From the NCBI GenBank assembly GCA_002368665.1, contig DFEK01000010.1:20983-80007 (forward strand): a stretch of DNA of 59,025 bases, read 5' to 3'. The position numbers were made by a program, and so were the translations under genes. Shown one piece after another: positions 1-9,729 of the stretch. The stretch comes from Lachnospiraceae bacterium UBA3804. Lineage in GTDB: Bacteria; Bacillota; Clostridia; Lachnospirales; Lachnospiraceae. Under the pieces are notes generated by a model, which searched no databases, was not told the DNA's origin, and saw only the letters and a program-made list of their open reading frames with translations. Within the stretch, counting starts at the first letter, position 1, and every line of letters starts with the position of its first letter.

Positions 1-749
1 GGCTCGATCATCCAGAACTCAGCCGCATGACGGGTGGTATTGGAATTCTCCGCACGGAATGTGGGTCCGAAGGTGTAGATGTTTTTAAAAGCCATTGCAT
101 AGGTTTCGCCGTTTAACTGGCCGGAAACCGTAAGATTCGTGTTCTTATTAAAGAAGTCCTTGCTGTAATCCACTTTGCCGTCTTCCGTCATCGGAACATT
201 GGCAAGATCCAGAGTCGTAACCGTAAACATTTCGCCGGCACCTTCGCAGTCGCTTCCGGTGATCAGCGGAGTATGTACATATACAAAGTCTCTCTCCTGA
301 AAGAATTTATGAATTGCGTATGCAATTAAGGAACGAACTCTGAAAACAGCCTCAAACGTATTGGTTCTGGGACGAAGATGTGTGATCGTACGCAGATATT
401 CCATGGTGTGGCGCTTTTTCTGAAGCGGATAGTCCGGAGTGGAATCGCCTTCCACGGCAATTTCCGTAGCCTGGATCTCGAACGGCTGCTTTGCTTCGGG
501 AGTCGGAACCAACGTTCCTTTTACAATGAGAGCCGCGCCGATGTTGATCTTGCAGATTTCCGCAAAATTGGGCATCGTATCATGATAAACCACCTGCAGC
601 GGTTCAAAAAATGTACCGTCATTAATGACTACAAAACCGAAGGCCTTGGAATCACGGTTCGAACGAACCCATCCGCCAACGGAGATTTCCTTATTCAAAT
701 AGGTATCTTTGTTTCGAAAAATATCACGAATGCTTACCAGCTGTTCCAT
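1..749 (-). CDS. asnS: Asparaginyl-tRNA synthetase, 5' part (gene runs off the left edge)
   Basis: Class II aminoacyl-tRNA synthetase that charges tRNA-Asn. The visible 249 codons begin MEQLVSIRDIF and hold the N-terminal OB-fold anticodon-binding domain (about residues 17-120, with VGGWVRSNRDSKAFGFVVIN) followed by the start of the catalytic core: the motif 2 segment TFGPTFRAENSNTTRHAAEF lies just before the edge. The ATG at 749 is preceded by GAGGT at good spacing. The C-terminal part and motif 3 lie outside the window. The asparagine-type motif NTTRHAAEF separates it from AspRS. A consensus promoter lies about 75 bases upstream. Identification is firm; only the length is unknown. Confidence 0.96.
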   Translation of the reverse strand, partial: MEQLVSIRDIFRNKDTYLNKEISVGGWVRSNRDSKAFGFVVINDGTFFEPLQVVYHDTMPNFAEICKINIGAALIVKGTLVPTPEAKQPFEIQATEIAVEGDSTPDYPLQKKRHTMEYLRTITHLRPRTNTFEAVFRVRSLIAYAIHKFFQERDFVYVHTPLITGSDCEGAGEMFTVTTLDLANVPMTEDGKVDYSKDFFNKNTNLTVSGQLNGETYAMAFKNIYTFGPTFRAENSNTTRHAAEFWMIE

Positions 750-825
750 TTTGTACCTCTTTTCCGGAAAACGGATCCGTAAATCCACCGTTTTCCCTAC
801 TGTTGCTTAGACAAACACAGAGTAT

Positions 826-854
826 ATTATAAACCACCTTGTCCCCGTTTACAA
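826..854 (-). promoter_or_regulatory. Promoter of asnS
   Basis: On the minus strand TTGTAA (849-854) and TATAAT (826-831) are separated by exactly 17 bases, leaving a leader of about 70 bases before the asnS ATG. Seen directly; activity is inferred. Confidence 0.6.
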
Positions 855-972
855 ATAATTTTTCCTTATAAAATGTTACATCTTTGTGTACACTACATTT
901 TGATTTTTCAAAATCACAAACCACAATATTTTCCAATTTGTTACAAAATTGTTACATTTTATTAAGTTTTTG

Positions 973-1001
973 TTGCTTTTTTCTTGCATGGTTGTTATAA
1001 T
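973..1001 (+). promoter_or_regulatory. Promoter of the cell-wall hydrolase gene
   Basis: TTGCTT (973-978), a 17-base spacer and a perfect TATAAT (996-1001). The predicted leader is only about 45 bases and contains a small GGGCA/TGCCC hairpin (1026-1038), too short for a known large riboswitch. The 750-1052 gap holds this promoter and the divergent asnS promoter and nothing else I can name. Confidence 0.65.
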
Positions 1002-1052
1002 GAGTAAAACTTGTGAAAACTGTAAGGGCATAGTGCCCATGCCGATCAGGGA

Positions 1053-1856
1053 TTGGCAAATGAGGATAACAAGATTAAAATGAAATCTTTCAAAGAAGTT
1101 TTCGGCAAAGGAAAATCAGAAGTACTTGCCTTCGCTAAAGACTTTCAAAAAGAACTGAAAACAACCGCATATGTGACAGCGGATTTTGCCGGAATCTTCG
1201 GCAGACGCGCAGGCGAAGGTGTGGTTAAGACCTTCAGCAAGAAGGAAAACATCGCCATGGCAATCGTCTTCTCCGCTTCCATCATTTGTGCATCCGTCAT
1301 CGTCGGAGCCAATTACAACGCAAGAAAAGTTACTCTTTCCGAAAACAGCGTATCCGCTACGCAGATTCTTGGAAACGAGAAACAAGTAGCAACCACGACG
1401 ATCTTTAAACAGCAGAAAAACCAGGCAGCATCCACTGCAAGAAAAGAGGATGTATACACCCGCACCAATGCAGCTTACACCATGGAAAACCGTGAACTTC
1501 TGGCACAGATCATGTTTGCCGAAGAAGGCGTGTTCTTCTCCTGGTACGCAGGCGATCCCGATACCATCGAGCGTGCGCACAAGCTTGCGGGAAGCGTCAT
1601 TCTCCATCGTCTGAACACACATTTCAGCGGTGCTCAGACCCTGGCCGATGTACTTTATGCTCCGGGACAGTATGATTACCGTACCATCCAGAGAGTCGAA
1701 GAAGGACGTCAGTTACCCGCACAGGTTTATCAGTGGGCTGATGAACTCCTCACCCAGGGAGCACTCGGACCGGACACATTGGTCTTCCAGGCAGAGTTCC
1801 CTCAGGGAAGCGAAGTATATGACCACATCGGAAACCAGTACTTCTGCTGCAGATAA
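1053..1856 (+). CDS. SleB/Hydrolase_2-type cell-wall hydrolase, membrane anchored
   Basis: Likely peptidoglycan hydrolase of the SleB (Hydrolase_2) family, acting outside the membrane. A cytoplasmic, basic N-terminus (1-65) is followed by one hydrophobic segment (about 67-87), a linker of about 50 residues and the catalytic domain (about 143-267). Typical family marks are LLAQIMFAEEG, whose first Glu is the expected catalytic residue, VILHRLNTHF and the closing GNQYFC. SleB cleaves spore cortex in Bacillus, but many Clostridia carry vegetative relatives, so a spore role is not implied. The start is uncertain: TTG at 1053 has no spaced ribosome site; ATG at 1080 (MKSFKEVF) has GAGGA 13 bases upstream. 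Confidence 0.85.
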   Translation: MANEDNKIKMKSFKEVFGKGKSEVLAFAKDFQKELKTTAYVTADFAGIFGRRAGEGVVKTFSKKENIAMAIVFSASIICASVIVGANYNARKVTLSENSVSATQILGNEKQVATTTIFKQQKNQAASTARKEDVYTRTNAAYTMENRELLAQIMFAEEGVFFSWYAGDPDTIERAHKLAGSVILHRLNTHFSGAQTLADVLYAPGQYDYRTIQRVEEGRQLPAQVYQWADELLTQGALGPDTLVFQAEFPQGSEVYDHIGNQYFCCR

Positions 1857-1872
1857 CAAATGCAAAAATTTA

Positions 1873-1900
1873 CGGGACAGCAAACGCTGTCCCGTTTTTT
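1873..1900. terminator. Bidirectional terminator between the hydrolase and mfd
   Basis: A perfect 9-bp stem CGGGACAGC/GCTGTCCCG (1873-1894) with an AAAC loop is followed by six T on the plus strand. It serves the hydrolase gene; the last bases of the run overlap the mfd stop codon, so it also sits at the end of mfd transcripts. Confidence 0.85.
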
Positions 1901-4900
1901 ATTTCTGTTCAAACAAAGTACCCAGTTCATCGATCAGTTTCTCGGCTGTGGTAAGCAGGGTCTTTTCATCAATCTCCGTAATACCGCACTCTTCATATCG
2001 GTACTCAAAGCCGGGTGTGCCGGATTTGACATATCTCATTTTCCCTTTGTACGAATTCAAATAATCCGGAATACGCTCCGCCAGAATCGGTGCATCTTCC
2101 TTGATGCAGAGTTTCAGTTTACCGTTCCCGCCTTTTAACTCGGTCACGTAACACTTTCTGGCATTGGCCCTAAGAAGCGCAACTTCCAGAAGATTCTCCG
2201 CCGCATGCGGCAATTCGCCGAAGCGGTCTTTCAGCTCGTCACGGAATTCTTCGTAATCAACCTTCCCTTCGATGGAGGCGATTTTATGATACATTTCGAG
2301 TTTCTGCGGCTCATTGACTATGTATTCCGCAGGAAGATAGGCATTGACATCAAGGTCAGCAACCGTCTCGAACTCTTCGGTTTCCTTCTTTTCGCCCTTA
2401 ACGTTTAAAATTGCCTCGGAAAGCATCTTCATGTAAAGTTCAAATCCGACCGCTTCCATGTGCCCACTCTGCTTTAAACCGAGCATATTTCCGGCACCGC
2501 GGATTTCCAGGTCACGCATGCTGATACGGAAACCGGAGCCCAGCTCTGTAAACTCACGGATGGCGGAAAGACGCTTCTCTGCTTCCTCTTTTAAAATCTT
2601 ATCCTTGGAGTACATCAGGAACGCATATGCACCGCGGTTGCTTCTTCCGACACGTCCGCGAAGCTGATACAACTGTGCCAATCCGAAACGGTCGGAGTGA
2701 TCGATAATGATCGTATTGACATTCGGGATATCCAGACCGGTCTCGATAATGGTCGTGGAGATCAGCACATCCGTCTCCCCATGGATAAAGTCATGCATGA
2801 TGTCCTCAAGTTCTCTTTCGTTCATCTGCCCGTGTGCAAAAGCCACCCGCGCCTGCGGAACCAGTGCTGCCACCCTTGCCGCAACATTGGAAATATCATT
2901 AACGCGGTTATGCACGAAATAAACCTGACCGCCTCTTGCAAGTTCTCTGGTGATGGCTTCCCTGACCATTTCCTCGTTATATTCCATGACAAAGGTCTGG
3001 ATCGGAAGGCGGTCTAAGGGTGCTTCGTCAAGAACGGACATGTCGCGGATGCCGACCAGTGACATATTTAATGTACGTGGGATGGGCGTCGCCGTAAGAG
3101 TCAGAACGTCCACGTCCGTACGGAGTTTTTTCAGTTTTTCCTTGTGTGCAACACCGAAACGCTGCTCCTCATCGATGATCAAAAGTCCCAAATTCTTCGG
3201 TTCGATGTCCTTCGAAAGGATGCGGTGCGTTCCGATGACAATGTCGACCAGGCCCTTCTTCAGACGGTCCACCGTTCTTCTCTGTTCCGTCGGTGTGCGG
3301 AATCTCGAAAGCAGTTCGATACGAATCGGGAAATCTTTCATTCTCGATACAAAAGTCTCATAATGCTGCTCGGCCAGAATGGTCGTCGGAACCAGGAAAA
3401 GCACCTGATAGCCATCCATAACGGCCTTAAATGCGGCACGGATTGCTATCTCCGTTTTGCCGTAACCGACATCCCCGCAGATCAAGCGCTCCATGATCTT
3501 ATCGCTTTCCATGTCCGCCTTGGTGGCTTCGATTGCTGCCAACTGATCGTCGGTTTCCTCATAGGGAAACATCTCTTCAAACTCTTTCTGCCAGACGGTA
3601 TCCCTGCTGAATCGATGGCCCACACCGCGCTTTCTGGCTGCATACAGTTCCACCAGATCCCTCGCAATCCCGAGCACAGCCTCATGGACCTTCGTCTTGG
3701 TCTTATGCCACTCCTGTGTTCCGAGTTTGTTGAGTTTCGGAGCTTTGCCTTCCTTGGAGGAATATTTCATAATGGCATCAAAGGAACTTGCAAGCACATA
3801 CAAATTCGAATTGCCGGCATATTCCACCTTCATGTAATCCTTGGTAATACCGTCATTTAAAACCTTCTCGATACCGCGGTATATTCCGACACCGTAGCTT
3901 TCATGCACAACATAATCGCCGACTTTCAATTCACGGAAATCGTGGATCCTGCTGCCGGAGTACTGTTTCTTTGCCTTGCGTTTTCTCTCTTTTCCGAAGA
4001 TATCCGTATCGGAAAGAACCACGAAACCGATCCCGTCAAAAACATAGCCCTGACGCACATGGCCGTGACAGGTCATGACTTCTCCGCTTTTCAGTACCCG
4101 GTTCGTATTCTCCGAATAAAACGCGTTCACTCCCTCTTCGGTAATGCTCTCCGCCAGACGTTTGGCTCTGGTCTTTGAAGAGGAAACCACCAGTACGCGG
4201 TAACCCTTCTTACGAAACGCAGAAAGGTCTTTCATCAGCTCCTCCACGGAGCCGTTATATGCCGCCATCGGATGCATATCCACGGCGAATGTTTTTTCAA
4301 CAGGCAGTTTGGAAGAGACATAGTCAAGCTGGGTAAAAGCGACAACCGTCTCGTTCTTAAGCCTCGAATAGACTTTGGAAGAAGGCGTGATCAGCTTGGC
4401 CTGCCCCGGGATTGCATATCCCTTCTCGATGCGGTGCAGAAAACTGTCTTTATACTCCTCTTCCACGGTTTTAACATGGTTGTCGATTTTGGACGGCTCG
4501 TCCCAGAAAATAATGCGTTTTCTGCCTTCGAACAAGTCAAGTAGCGAGCCCGCCTGCGGGTAGAAATAGCGGATATAGCCTTCAAGCGCGCCGGTTGCGT
4601 TGAACTCCTCCACCTGCTCTTTTAAGACCTTCCACTCATGCTCTAAGCGATGCGCCTCCTCGTTTGCCGCTTTCTCACGGAAAACCTTGACGGTCTTTTT
4701 GACCTCTTTTTCGATCAGGGCAAAGCCTTTTTCCCTGGTTTCCCTGGAGAACAGAAGCTCCGTCGCGGGATAGATTACTGCCTCTTTTACCTTATTTAAC
4801 GAGCGCTGTGTCTGCACATCAAAAATGCGCACGGATTCTACTTCATCCCCCCATAATTCAATACGCACGGGGTTTTCCTCCGTCAGATCGAAGATGTCGA

Positions 4901-5432
4901 CAATGCCTCCGCGGATGGCGAACTGTCCCTTTTCTTCCACGTTCAGGACCTTCTCGTAGCCCATGCGGCTAAGCTTATACGCTAATGCCTGCTCCTCAAC
5001 CACGCTTCCCGTGCGGACGGTTAAGATATAATCTTTTAACACTTCGGGCGGCACCATCGGGCAGGTCAGCGAGTCAAACGTGGTGACAACGGTAATGGGC
5101 TTTCCCTCTAAAATCGCGCGGAGGACTTTCAGTCTCTCCGCCGTAATCTGGTTGGAATAAATATCCGCCTGATAGAAAATCAGATCCTTCGCAGGAAGAT
5201 ATTTTACTTCCGGATCATACATCGTATACTCTTCGGCGACGGACTTGGCTTTCAGATCGTCGGATGTGATCAGAATGCGTACGTCAAAAGGAGCACCGAA
5301 AGCCTGGATGAAATGACATTTTCCGCTTTCCGTGCAACCTGTCAGCTCGATGCTTTTAACACCCTGATCCAGGGCATTCTTCGCATCGTTAAACTCTTTC
5401 AATTCTCTTAGTGGTGCATCAAATAATTCCAT
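1899..5432 (-). CDS. mfd: Transcription-repair coupling factor
   Basis: Removes RNA polymerase stalled at DNA lesions and recruits UvrA. At 1177 residues it has the full family length. Order: UvrB-homology N-terminus (1-350), RNA-polymerase-interacting CarD-like domain (about 500-570, KVGDYVVHESYGVGIYRG), superfamily 2 translocase with Walker A GDVGYGKTE (about residue 655), DEEQ box (about 752), TATPIPRTL and a QLRGRVGRS motif VI, then the TRCF C-terminal domain. Its ATG overlaps the stop codon of pth by one base (TAATG), so the two genes are translationally coupled. No damaging change is visible. Confidence 0.98.
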   Translation of the reverse strand: MELFDAPLRELKEFNDAKNALDQGVKSIELTGCTESGKCHFIQAFGAPFDVRILITSDDLKAKSVAEEYTMYDPEVKYLPAKDLIFYQADIYSNQITAERLKVLRAILEGKPITVVTTFDSLTCPMVPPEVLKDYILTVRTGSVVEEQALAYKLSRMGYEKVLNVEEKGQFAIRGGIVDIFDLTEENPVRIELWGDEVESVRIFDVQTQRSLNKVKEAVIYPATELLFSRETREKGFALIEKEVKKTVKVFREKAANEEAHRLEHEWKVLKEQVEEFNATGALEGYIRYFYPQAGSLLDLFEGRKRIIFWDEPSKIDNHVKTVEEEYKDSFLHRIEKGYAIPGQAKLITPSSKVYSRLKNETVVAFTQLDYVSSKLPVEKTFAVDMHPMAAYNGSVEELMKDLSAFRKKGYRVLVVSSSKTRAKRLAESITEEGVNAFYSENTNRVLKSGEVMTCHGHVRQGYVFDGIGFVVLSDTDIFGKERKRKAKKQYSGSRIHDFRELKVGDYVVHESYGVGIYRGIEKVLNDGITKDYMKVEYAGNSNLYVLASSFDAIMKYSSKEGKAPKLNKLGTQEWHKTKTKVHEAVLGIARDLVELYAARKRGVGHRFSRDTVWQKEFEEMFPYEETDDQLAAIEATKADMESDKIMERLICGDVGYGKTEIAIRAAFKAVMDGYQVLFLVPTTILAEQHYETFVSRMKDFPIRIELLSRFRTPTEQRRTVDRLKKGLVDIVIGTHRILSKDIEPKNLGLLIIDEEQRFGVAHKEKLKKLRTDVDVLTLTATPIPRTLNMSLVGIRDMSVLDEAPLDRLPIQTFVMEYNEEMVREAITRELARGGQVYFVHNRVNDISNVAARVAALVPQARVAFAHGQMNERELEDIMHDFIHGETDVLISTTIIETGLDIPNVNTIIIDHSDRFGLAQLYQLRGRVGRSNRGAYAFLMYSKDKILKEEAEKRLSAIREFTELGSGFRISMRDLEIRGAGNMLGLKQSGHMEAVGFELYMKMLSEAILNVKGEKKETEEFETVADLDVNAYLPAEYIVNEPQKLEMYHKIASIEGKVDYEEFRDELKDRFGELPHAAENLLEVALLRANARKCYVTELKGGNGKLKLCIKEDAPILAERIPDYLNSYKGKMRYVKSGTPGFEYRYEECGITEIDEKTLLTTAEKLIDELGTLFEQK

Positions 5433-6031
5433 TATTCTTCTTTGGAAGGCTCTTCGGTCAGGGCAACCTTCCGGTTATATTGATTCATTGCTTCTTCGAT
5501 CTGTCCGTCCATCAACATTAAAATCGCATCAGAGACTTTCTCATATGCCTCTTTCTCGGCCGTTTCCTCCTCTTTGGAAAAATGTCCGAGAACGTAATCC
5601 GCCAAATCCATCCTGGGTGGTTTCTTGCCGATTCCCACACGGATCCGCTGAAAGACTTCCGTACCAAGGTGTGCGATTATATTCTTGATTCCGTTATGAC
5701 CTCCGGCACTTCCCTTTGGACGCACGCGAAGCTGACCGACCGCAAGATCGATATCATCGTAAAGGACGATGAGTTCGCTTTCGACGTCGATTTTATAATA
5801 ATCACAAACGGCGCGAATGGCCTCTCCGCTTAAATTCATATATGTAAGCGGTTTGACCAGAATCACTTTCTGACCGTTTGCAACGCCCTTTCCGATCAGT
5901 GCCTTGAACTTCTCTTCCTCGACACGGATTCCGTACTTGGACGCAAAAACATCCAGTGCGCTGTAGCCCACATTATGTCTGGTATTTCGATACTCTTTTC
6001 CCGGGTTCCCGAGACCTGCGATGATGAACAT
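5432..6031 (-). CDS. pth: Peptidyl-tRNA hydrolase
   Basis: Recycles peptidyl-tRNA dropped from ribosomes. The 199-residue protein opens with the signature GLGNPGKEYRNTRHNVGY, which supplies the catalytic Asn and His, and carries LVKPLTYMNLSGEA, the aspartate motif LIVLYDDIDL and KGSAGGHNGIKNI. It lies two bases after the upstream membrane-protein gene and overlaps mfd by one base. The pth-mfd pairing is common in Firmicutes. The short extra C-terminal tail is ordinary. Confidence 0.98.
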   Translation of the reverse strand: MFIIAGLGNPGKEYRNTRHNVGYSALDVFASKYGIRVEEEKFKALIGKGVANGQKVILVKPLTYMNLSGEAIRAVCDYYKIDVESELIVLYDDIDLAVGQLRVRPKGSAGGHNGIKNIIAHLGTEVFQRIRVGIGKKPPRMDLADYVLGHFSKEEETAEKEAYEKVSDAILMLMDGQIEEAMNQYNRKVALTEEPSKEE

Positions 6032-6033
6032 AT

Positions 6034-7299
6034 TTACTCCGTTCGTTCATTGAATCCTTTGGTTAAACCGCCGAATACGGCGAAAATTGTGATTGCGAAA
6101 ATTCTGCATGTAAACTGCCAGTGCTCTCCCGAATGATTGGAAGTTACGAACCACCAAAGGAAGGGAAGAAGGGCAAGACAGATGACGGGAAGAGCCGTCT
6201 TTATTGTCTTAAGATATTCTTTTATTCCCTTTCCGGCAATAAATATAATCAACCCGATGACTGCTGCTGCCATAAACAGCAGAAATGCGCGGTTGGCATA
6301 CGGTGAAAGATTGTCTTTTACGATATCCAGATAACCTGCAAGGCGTCCTCTTGAGTCCATTGCGGAGGTTCTCTGCGCTATGGTGGAGGTTGCATCCGAA
6401 AGCACATCGCCTCCCGCAAAAATAGCTGCAAGAAGCCATTTTGATGCCCACATAAACGCATATCCGATGCCCCAGCATGCGCCCGACAATCCGATCTTTC
6501 CGAACTGTTTTGTATTCTTTTCCTTCAACATACAAAGGTAAGCAACAAGCGGAAATCCCAGCGTGATCAGCGGATAGGTCAGGAAATCAAAGTATGCGGT
6601 CAGCGCCCCCGAAACCAGGAAAAAGGTTGTTAATACTCCGCTGTTTTCGGTCGGCTTGATCATCGGTAAAACCAATAACTGAAGCAATACCATGTAAAGG
6701 CAGATGCTTAAGGAAAGCGATGTAAACGATGAAGTAAACATCAAAAACGGCATTGCGATACCAAGGCTTACCGCGATATTTCCATACCCCTTCCTGGTAT
6801 ATAGAACGATTACAAGACACAAAAGTAGAAGCTGAAATGCCCCGTTTATCATTCGAATCGTATTAAATGATGCAAGCAAAAGAAGCGGTTTTAATATTAC
6901 CAGGTAACCGTGCCAATATCTTGCATAGGTTACTTCGTGCTGGTTTGGTGATCCGTCCAGGTAATCGACCAGGGACTCTCCGGCTCGCCAACCGCCATCC
7001 GTACAGGATTCCGCACGGTACATGTTCATCACCTGCCGAACCGCGGAATGCGGCGTATTGTAGATGGCAAACTCCAGCATCAGGCTGTCGGTAAATCCGC
7101 CCGTCAATGTAGCCGGATAACCGTCCACCACAAGCCCGTCATCGAATTCCTTTACAATCGTGTCTTTGGAATTCAGGACATTGGTAAACATTTTCCCTGT
7201 GGGAAGAAGGTGTACGAGCAGCATCAACAGAAGTCCCGCAAACGGAAGAACCAATAAAATGACAATATTTCGAATCCATATTTTCCCTGTTTTTTTCAT
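6034..7299 (-). CDS. Uncharacterised multi-pass membrane protein
   Basis: A 421-residue protein with one N-terminal membrane helix (about 10-30), an extracytoplasmic loop of about 110 residues that includes GGFTDSLML and ARYWHGYLVILKPLL, then eight or more hydrophobic helices. I do not recognise the family; the layout (first helix, large outer loop, many helices) resembles integral-membrane sugar-transfer enzymes, but no catalytic motif is visible, so no function is assigned. ATG at 7299 (MKKTGKIW) is preferred; an upstream in-frame ATG at 7371 would add 24 residues with no ribosome site. First gene of an operon with pth and mfd. Confidence 0.7.
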   Translation of the reverse strand: MKKTGKIWIRNIVILLVLPFAGLLLMLLVHLLPTGKMFTNVLNSKDTIVKEFDDGLVVDGYPATLTGGFTDSLMLEFAIYNTPHSAVRQVMNMYRAESCTDGGWRAGESLVDYLDGSPNQHEVTYARYWHGYLVILKPLLLLASFNTIRMINGAFQLLLLCLVIVLYTRKGYGNIAVSLGIAMPFLMFTSSFTSLSLSICLYMVLLQLLVLPMIKPTENSGVLTTFFLVSGALTAYFDFLTYPLITLGFPLVAYLCMLKEKNTKQFGKIGLSGACWGIGYAFMWASKWLLAAIFAGGDVLSDATSTIAQRTSAMDSRGRLAGYLDIVKDNLSPYANRAFLLFMAAAVIGLIIFIAGKGIKEYLKTIKTALPVICLALLPFLWWFVTSNHSGEHWQFTCRIFAITIFAVFGGLTKGFNERTE

Positions 7300-7399
7300 A
7301 AAAAATATTATAACAACTTTCTCGTAGAAACTCAAATGAACTATAGGAACCAAAATATGATACAATAACATAGACTACAATCTCCCCGGGAGGACTACA

Positions 7400-8107
7400 G
7401 TGAAATTCGTTATCTCACATCTGGCCAAAAGTTACGGAAAACATCCGGTATTAACGGATGTGGATTTTACGTTCGAAGAAGGAAAAATCTATGGTCTGCT
7501 CGGCCGGAACGGAGCCGGTAAAACAACGCTCTTTAACTGCCTGAACAGCGACATCGAATTTGAAAACGGTTCTTTTTATTTTATGGACGGAGAAACGAAG
7601 TCCGAGGTTAAAGCCGGCGACATCGGTTATGTCCTTTCGACCCCTACGGTTCCGGACTTCTTAACCGGCCGTGAATTTCTGCGCTTTTTCATGGACATCC
7701 ACAAAGACGAATTAACGGAATCCAAAACCATCGACGAATACATGGACTATGTCCGCATTCCCGAGGATACGAGAGACCGCCTGATGAAGGATTACTCGCA
7801 CGGCACCAAAAATAAAATGCAGATGCTTTTAAACATCATTTCCACTCCGAAACTGATGCTGCTCGATGAGCCGCTCACTTCCCTGGATGTGGTTGTGGCC
7901 GAGGAAATGAAAGATATCTTAAGAAAGCAAAAAGAAGGCCGCGTACTGATCTTCTCCACGCACCTTCTCGATATCGCTGTCGATCTCTGCGACGAAATTG
8001 TCCTTTTAAATCACGGCAAATTGGAACCGGTAAGCCGCGAAAACCTGGATAACAGCGATTTTAAAGAAAGAATCATAGAGGCACTCAAAGATGCGGACGA
8101 TACTTGA
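7400..8107 (+). CDS. ABC transporter ATP-binding protein
   Basis: ATPase subunit of 235 residues. Walker A GLLGRNGAGKTT (about 33-44), a degenerate signature YSHGTKNKMQ (about 132) and Walker B LMLLDEPLTSLD (about 151) are present, with the H-loop at STHLLD. The start is GTG, eight bases after GGGAGGA. The next gene begins inside its last codons and encodes the membrane part, so the two form one exporter. The non-standard signature is typical of drug, lantibiotic or lipid exporters of Firmicutes. Substrate unknown. Confidence 0.9.
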   Translation: MKFVISHLAKSYGKHPVLTDVDFTFEEGKIYGLLGRNGAGKTTLFNCLNSDIEFENGSFYFMDGETKSEVKAGDIGYVLSTPTVPDFLTGREFLRFFMDIHKDELTESKTIDEYMDYVRIPEDTRDRLMKDYSHGTKNKMQMLLNIISTPKLMLLDEPLTSLDVVVAEEMKDILRKQKEGRVLIFSTHLLDIAVDLCDEIVLLNHGKLEPVSRENLDNSDFKERIIEALKDADDT

Positions 8108-9722
8108 CTCGCTAAGGATTATCCTCAGCATCCGGAATACAATCAATATCAATTCCATCCTAAACGGAATCCGCCATCTTCCCATTATCGGAAAACACAT
8201 TTCCGAAAGGATTTACGGTGTCAGGGCGATCAAAATCATCACCCTGTTTTTTTCGCTGCAAATCGAGATTATCAAAGCATTTTTCGGAAAGCTCGGTATG
8301 TTTGCCCTTCTTGCGCTGATTTCATTTCCGATCGGCAACTATTTTGAAGGCGCCTCTTCCACGGCATTTCTGTACGGCCTTGTAATCCTGTCCCTTTTCA
8401 TCGCAATGTTTGGCAATGTCTTTGCTGTTACGGCCGAGGCAAAATACGCCGTATTCTACTTGGGAATGGATGCCAAGAAATACATCCTTGCCATTCTTAC
8501 CTACCAGTCAGTCAACACATTGATCGGCTATACTTTCTTCGGCATTCCCGCAGCACTGCTTCTGAAAGTGCCCTGGTTCTTTGTGCCTGTCATCCCTTTG
8601 GCCGGAGTGGGACTTCTCCTCGGAAGATGCGGCTTTATGATGCTTACCTACTCCTTAAAACAGAAAGCCGGAAGGCTTGCTTCCAAAAAAGGGATTCCCG
8701 CCTCCATCGCCGGAAACACCTGGCTGATCGGACTTTTTGATTTTCTTTTGTTCTTCGGAGGAATTGCAGGTGCCTTCTGGGTGATCGGTCTGAACCTGCA
8801 CCTCATCGGTGAAATCGGCATCGTCCTCTTTGCACTTTTACTGATCCCCGGAATTCTCTTAATCCGGAAATTTCCTTACGGGCTCTATCGTACAGCCCTT
8901 TTTGCGGAGGATGAGAGGCGGAAAGTAGCCGAAACCAAACAAAAAAACGAACTCCGCCACTCCAAAGAGTTACGTTTCGGAAACGCGGAGGCCAAAAGCG
9001 ATAAGCGCGGCTTTGAGTTTTTAAATGACCTTTTTATCAAGCGCCACAAGAAAGTCCTCTTCGGAAGACTCATCGGAGCCTGCATCGGTACGGTTATAAC
9101 GATAACACTTCTTAGCATATATTTACACTTTGAACTGCGCCGGTTTGTACTTCCGACGGAATCGACCTTGCGCTATGCATTTACCCGGCATCCGGGCATT
9201 TTTGTTTTCCTTTTGTTTACGCTTAATTCCACGGAATCCTTTGCCCATGCGATGTTTGCAAACTGCGACTCGGCGCTTTTAAACTATGGTTTCTACAAAA
9301 CACCCAGGGCGTTGCTTCGCATGTTTACGATACGATGCAAAAGAGCGGTAAAACTTAACTGCATACCGGCCGTTATGATGGCCGTCTTCGCACTAGTCAC
9401 GATTCTTCTGACCGGCGGGGAAGATTTCCTTTTGCAGTGTCTGTTTACCGCACTCGTAATATTTATTTCTGTTATTCTGTTTTCGGTACGTCATATGACG
9501 CTTTACTATTTAATGCAGCCCTACAACGGCGATTATATGGTGAAAAACCATGTCTACACGTTTTTCAATGTACTCAGCGGATTTTTTTATTTCGCGCTGA
9601 TTTTCATCCCGATGAATGCACTGATTCTGACCGTGATTCTGCTTGTCATTACCGTACCGTATGTTCTTGTTTCCCGTCTTTTAATCCGCAAATTCGGTCC
9701 GAAAACCTTTAGGGTAAAATAG
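8091..9722 (+). CDS. ABC transporter permease
   Basis: A 543-residue membrane protein with about ten to twelve hydrophobic segments in two halves, split by a charged stretch (about 265-310, rich in Glu, Lys and Arg) that would be cytoplasmic. It overlaps the ATPase gene by 17 bases and is certainly its partner. The length and split match uncharacterised putative ABC exporter membrane subunits in Clostridia; a substrate cannot be read from the sequence. The start at 8091 lies inside the ATPase gene and no better one follows soon. Confidence 0.85.
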   Translation: MRTILDSLRIILSIRNTININSILNGIRHLPIIGKHISERIYGVRAIKIITLFFSLQIEIIKAFFGKLGMFALLALISFPIGNYFEGASSTAFLYGLVILSLFIAMFGNVFAVTAEAKYAVFYLGMDAKKYILAILTYQSVNTLIGYTFFGIPAALLLKVPWFFVPVIPLAGVGLLLGRCGFMMLTYSLKQKAGRLASKKGIPASIAGNTWLIGLFDFLLFFGGIAGAFWVIGLNLHLIGEIGIVLFALLLIPGILLIRKFPYGLYRTALFAEDERRKVAETKQKNELRHSKELRFGNAEAKSDKRGFEFLNDLFIKRHKKVLFGRLIGACIGTVITITLLSIYLHFELRRFVLPTESTLRYAFTRHPGIFVFLLFTLNSTESFAHAMFANCDSALLNYGFYKTPRALLRMFTIRCKRAVKLNCIPAVMMAVFALVTILLTGGEDFLLQCLFTALVIFISVILFSVRHMTLYYLMQPYNGDYMVKNHVYTFFNVLSGFFYFALIFIPMNALILTVILLVITVPYVLVSRLLIRKFGPKTFRVK

Positions 9723-9729
9723 CTGCCGC

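Noticed and set aside
1002..1052. Possible c-di-AMP or c-di-GMP riboswitch before the cell-wall hydrolase
   Set aside because: Only about 45 bases lie between the predicted transcription start and the gene; one small hairpin is not enough for either class.
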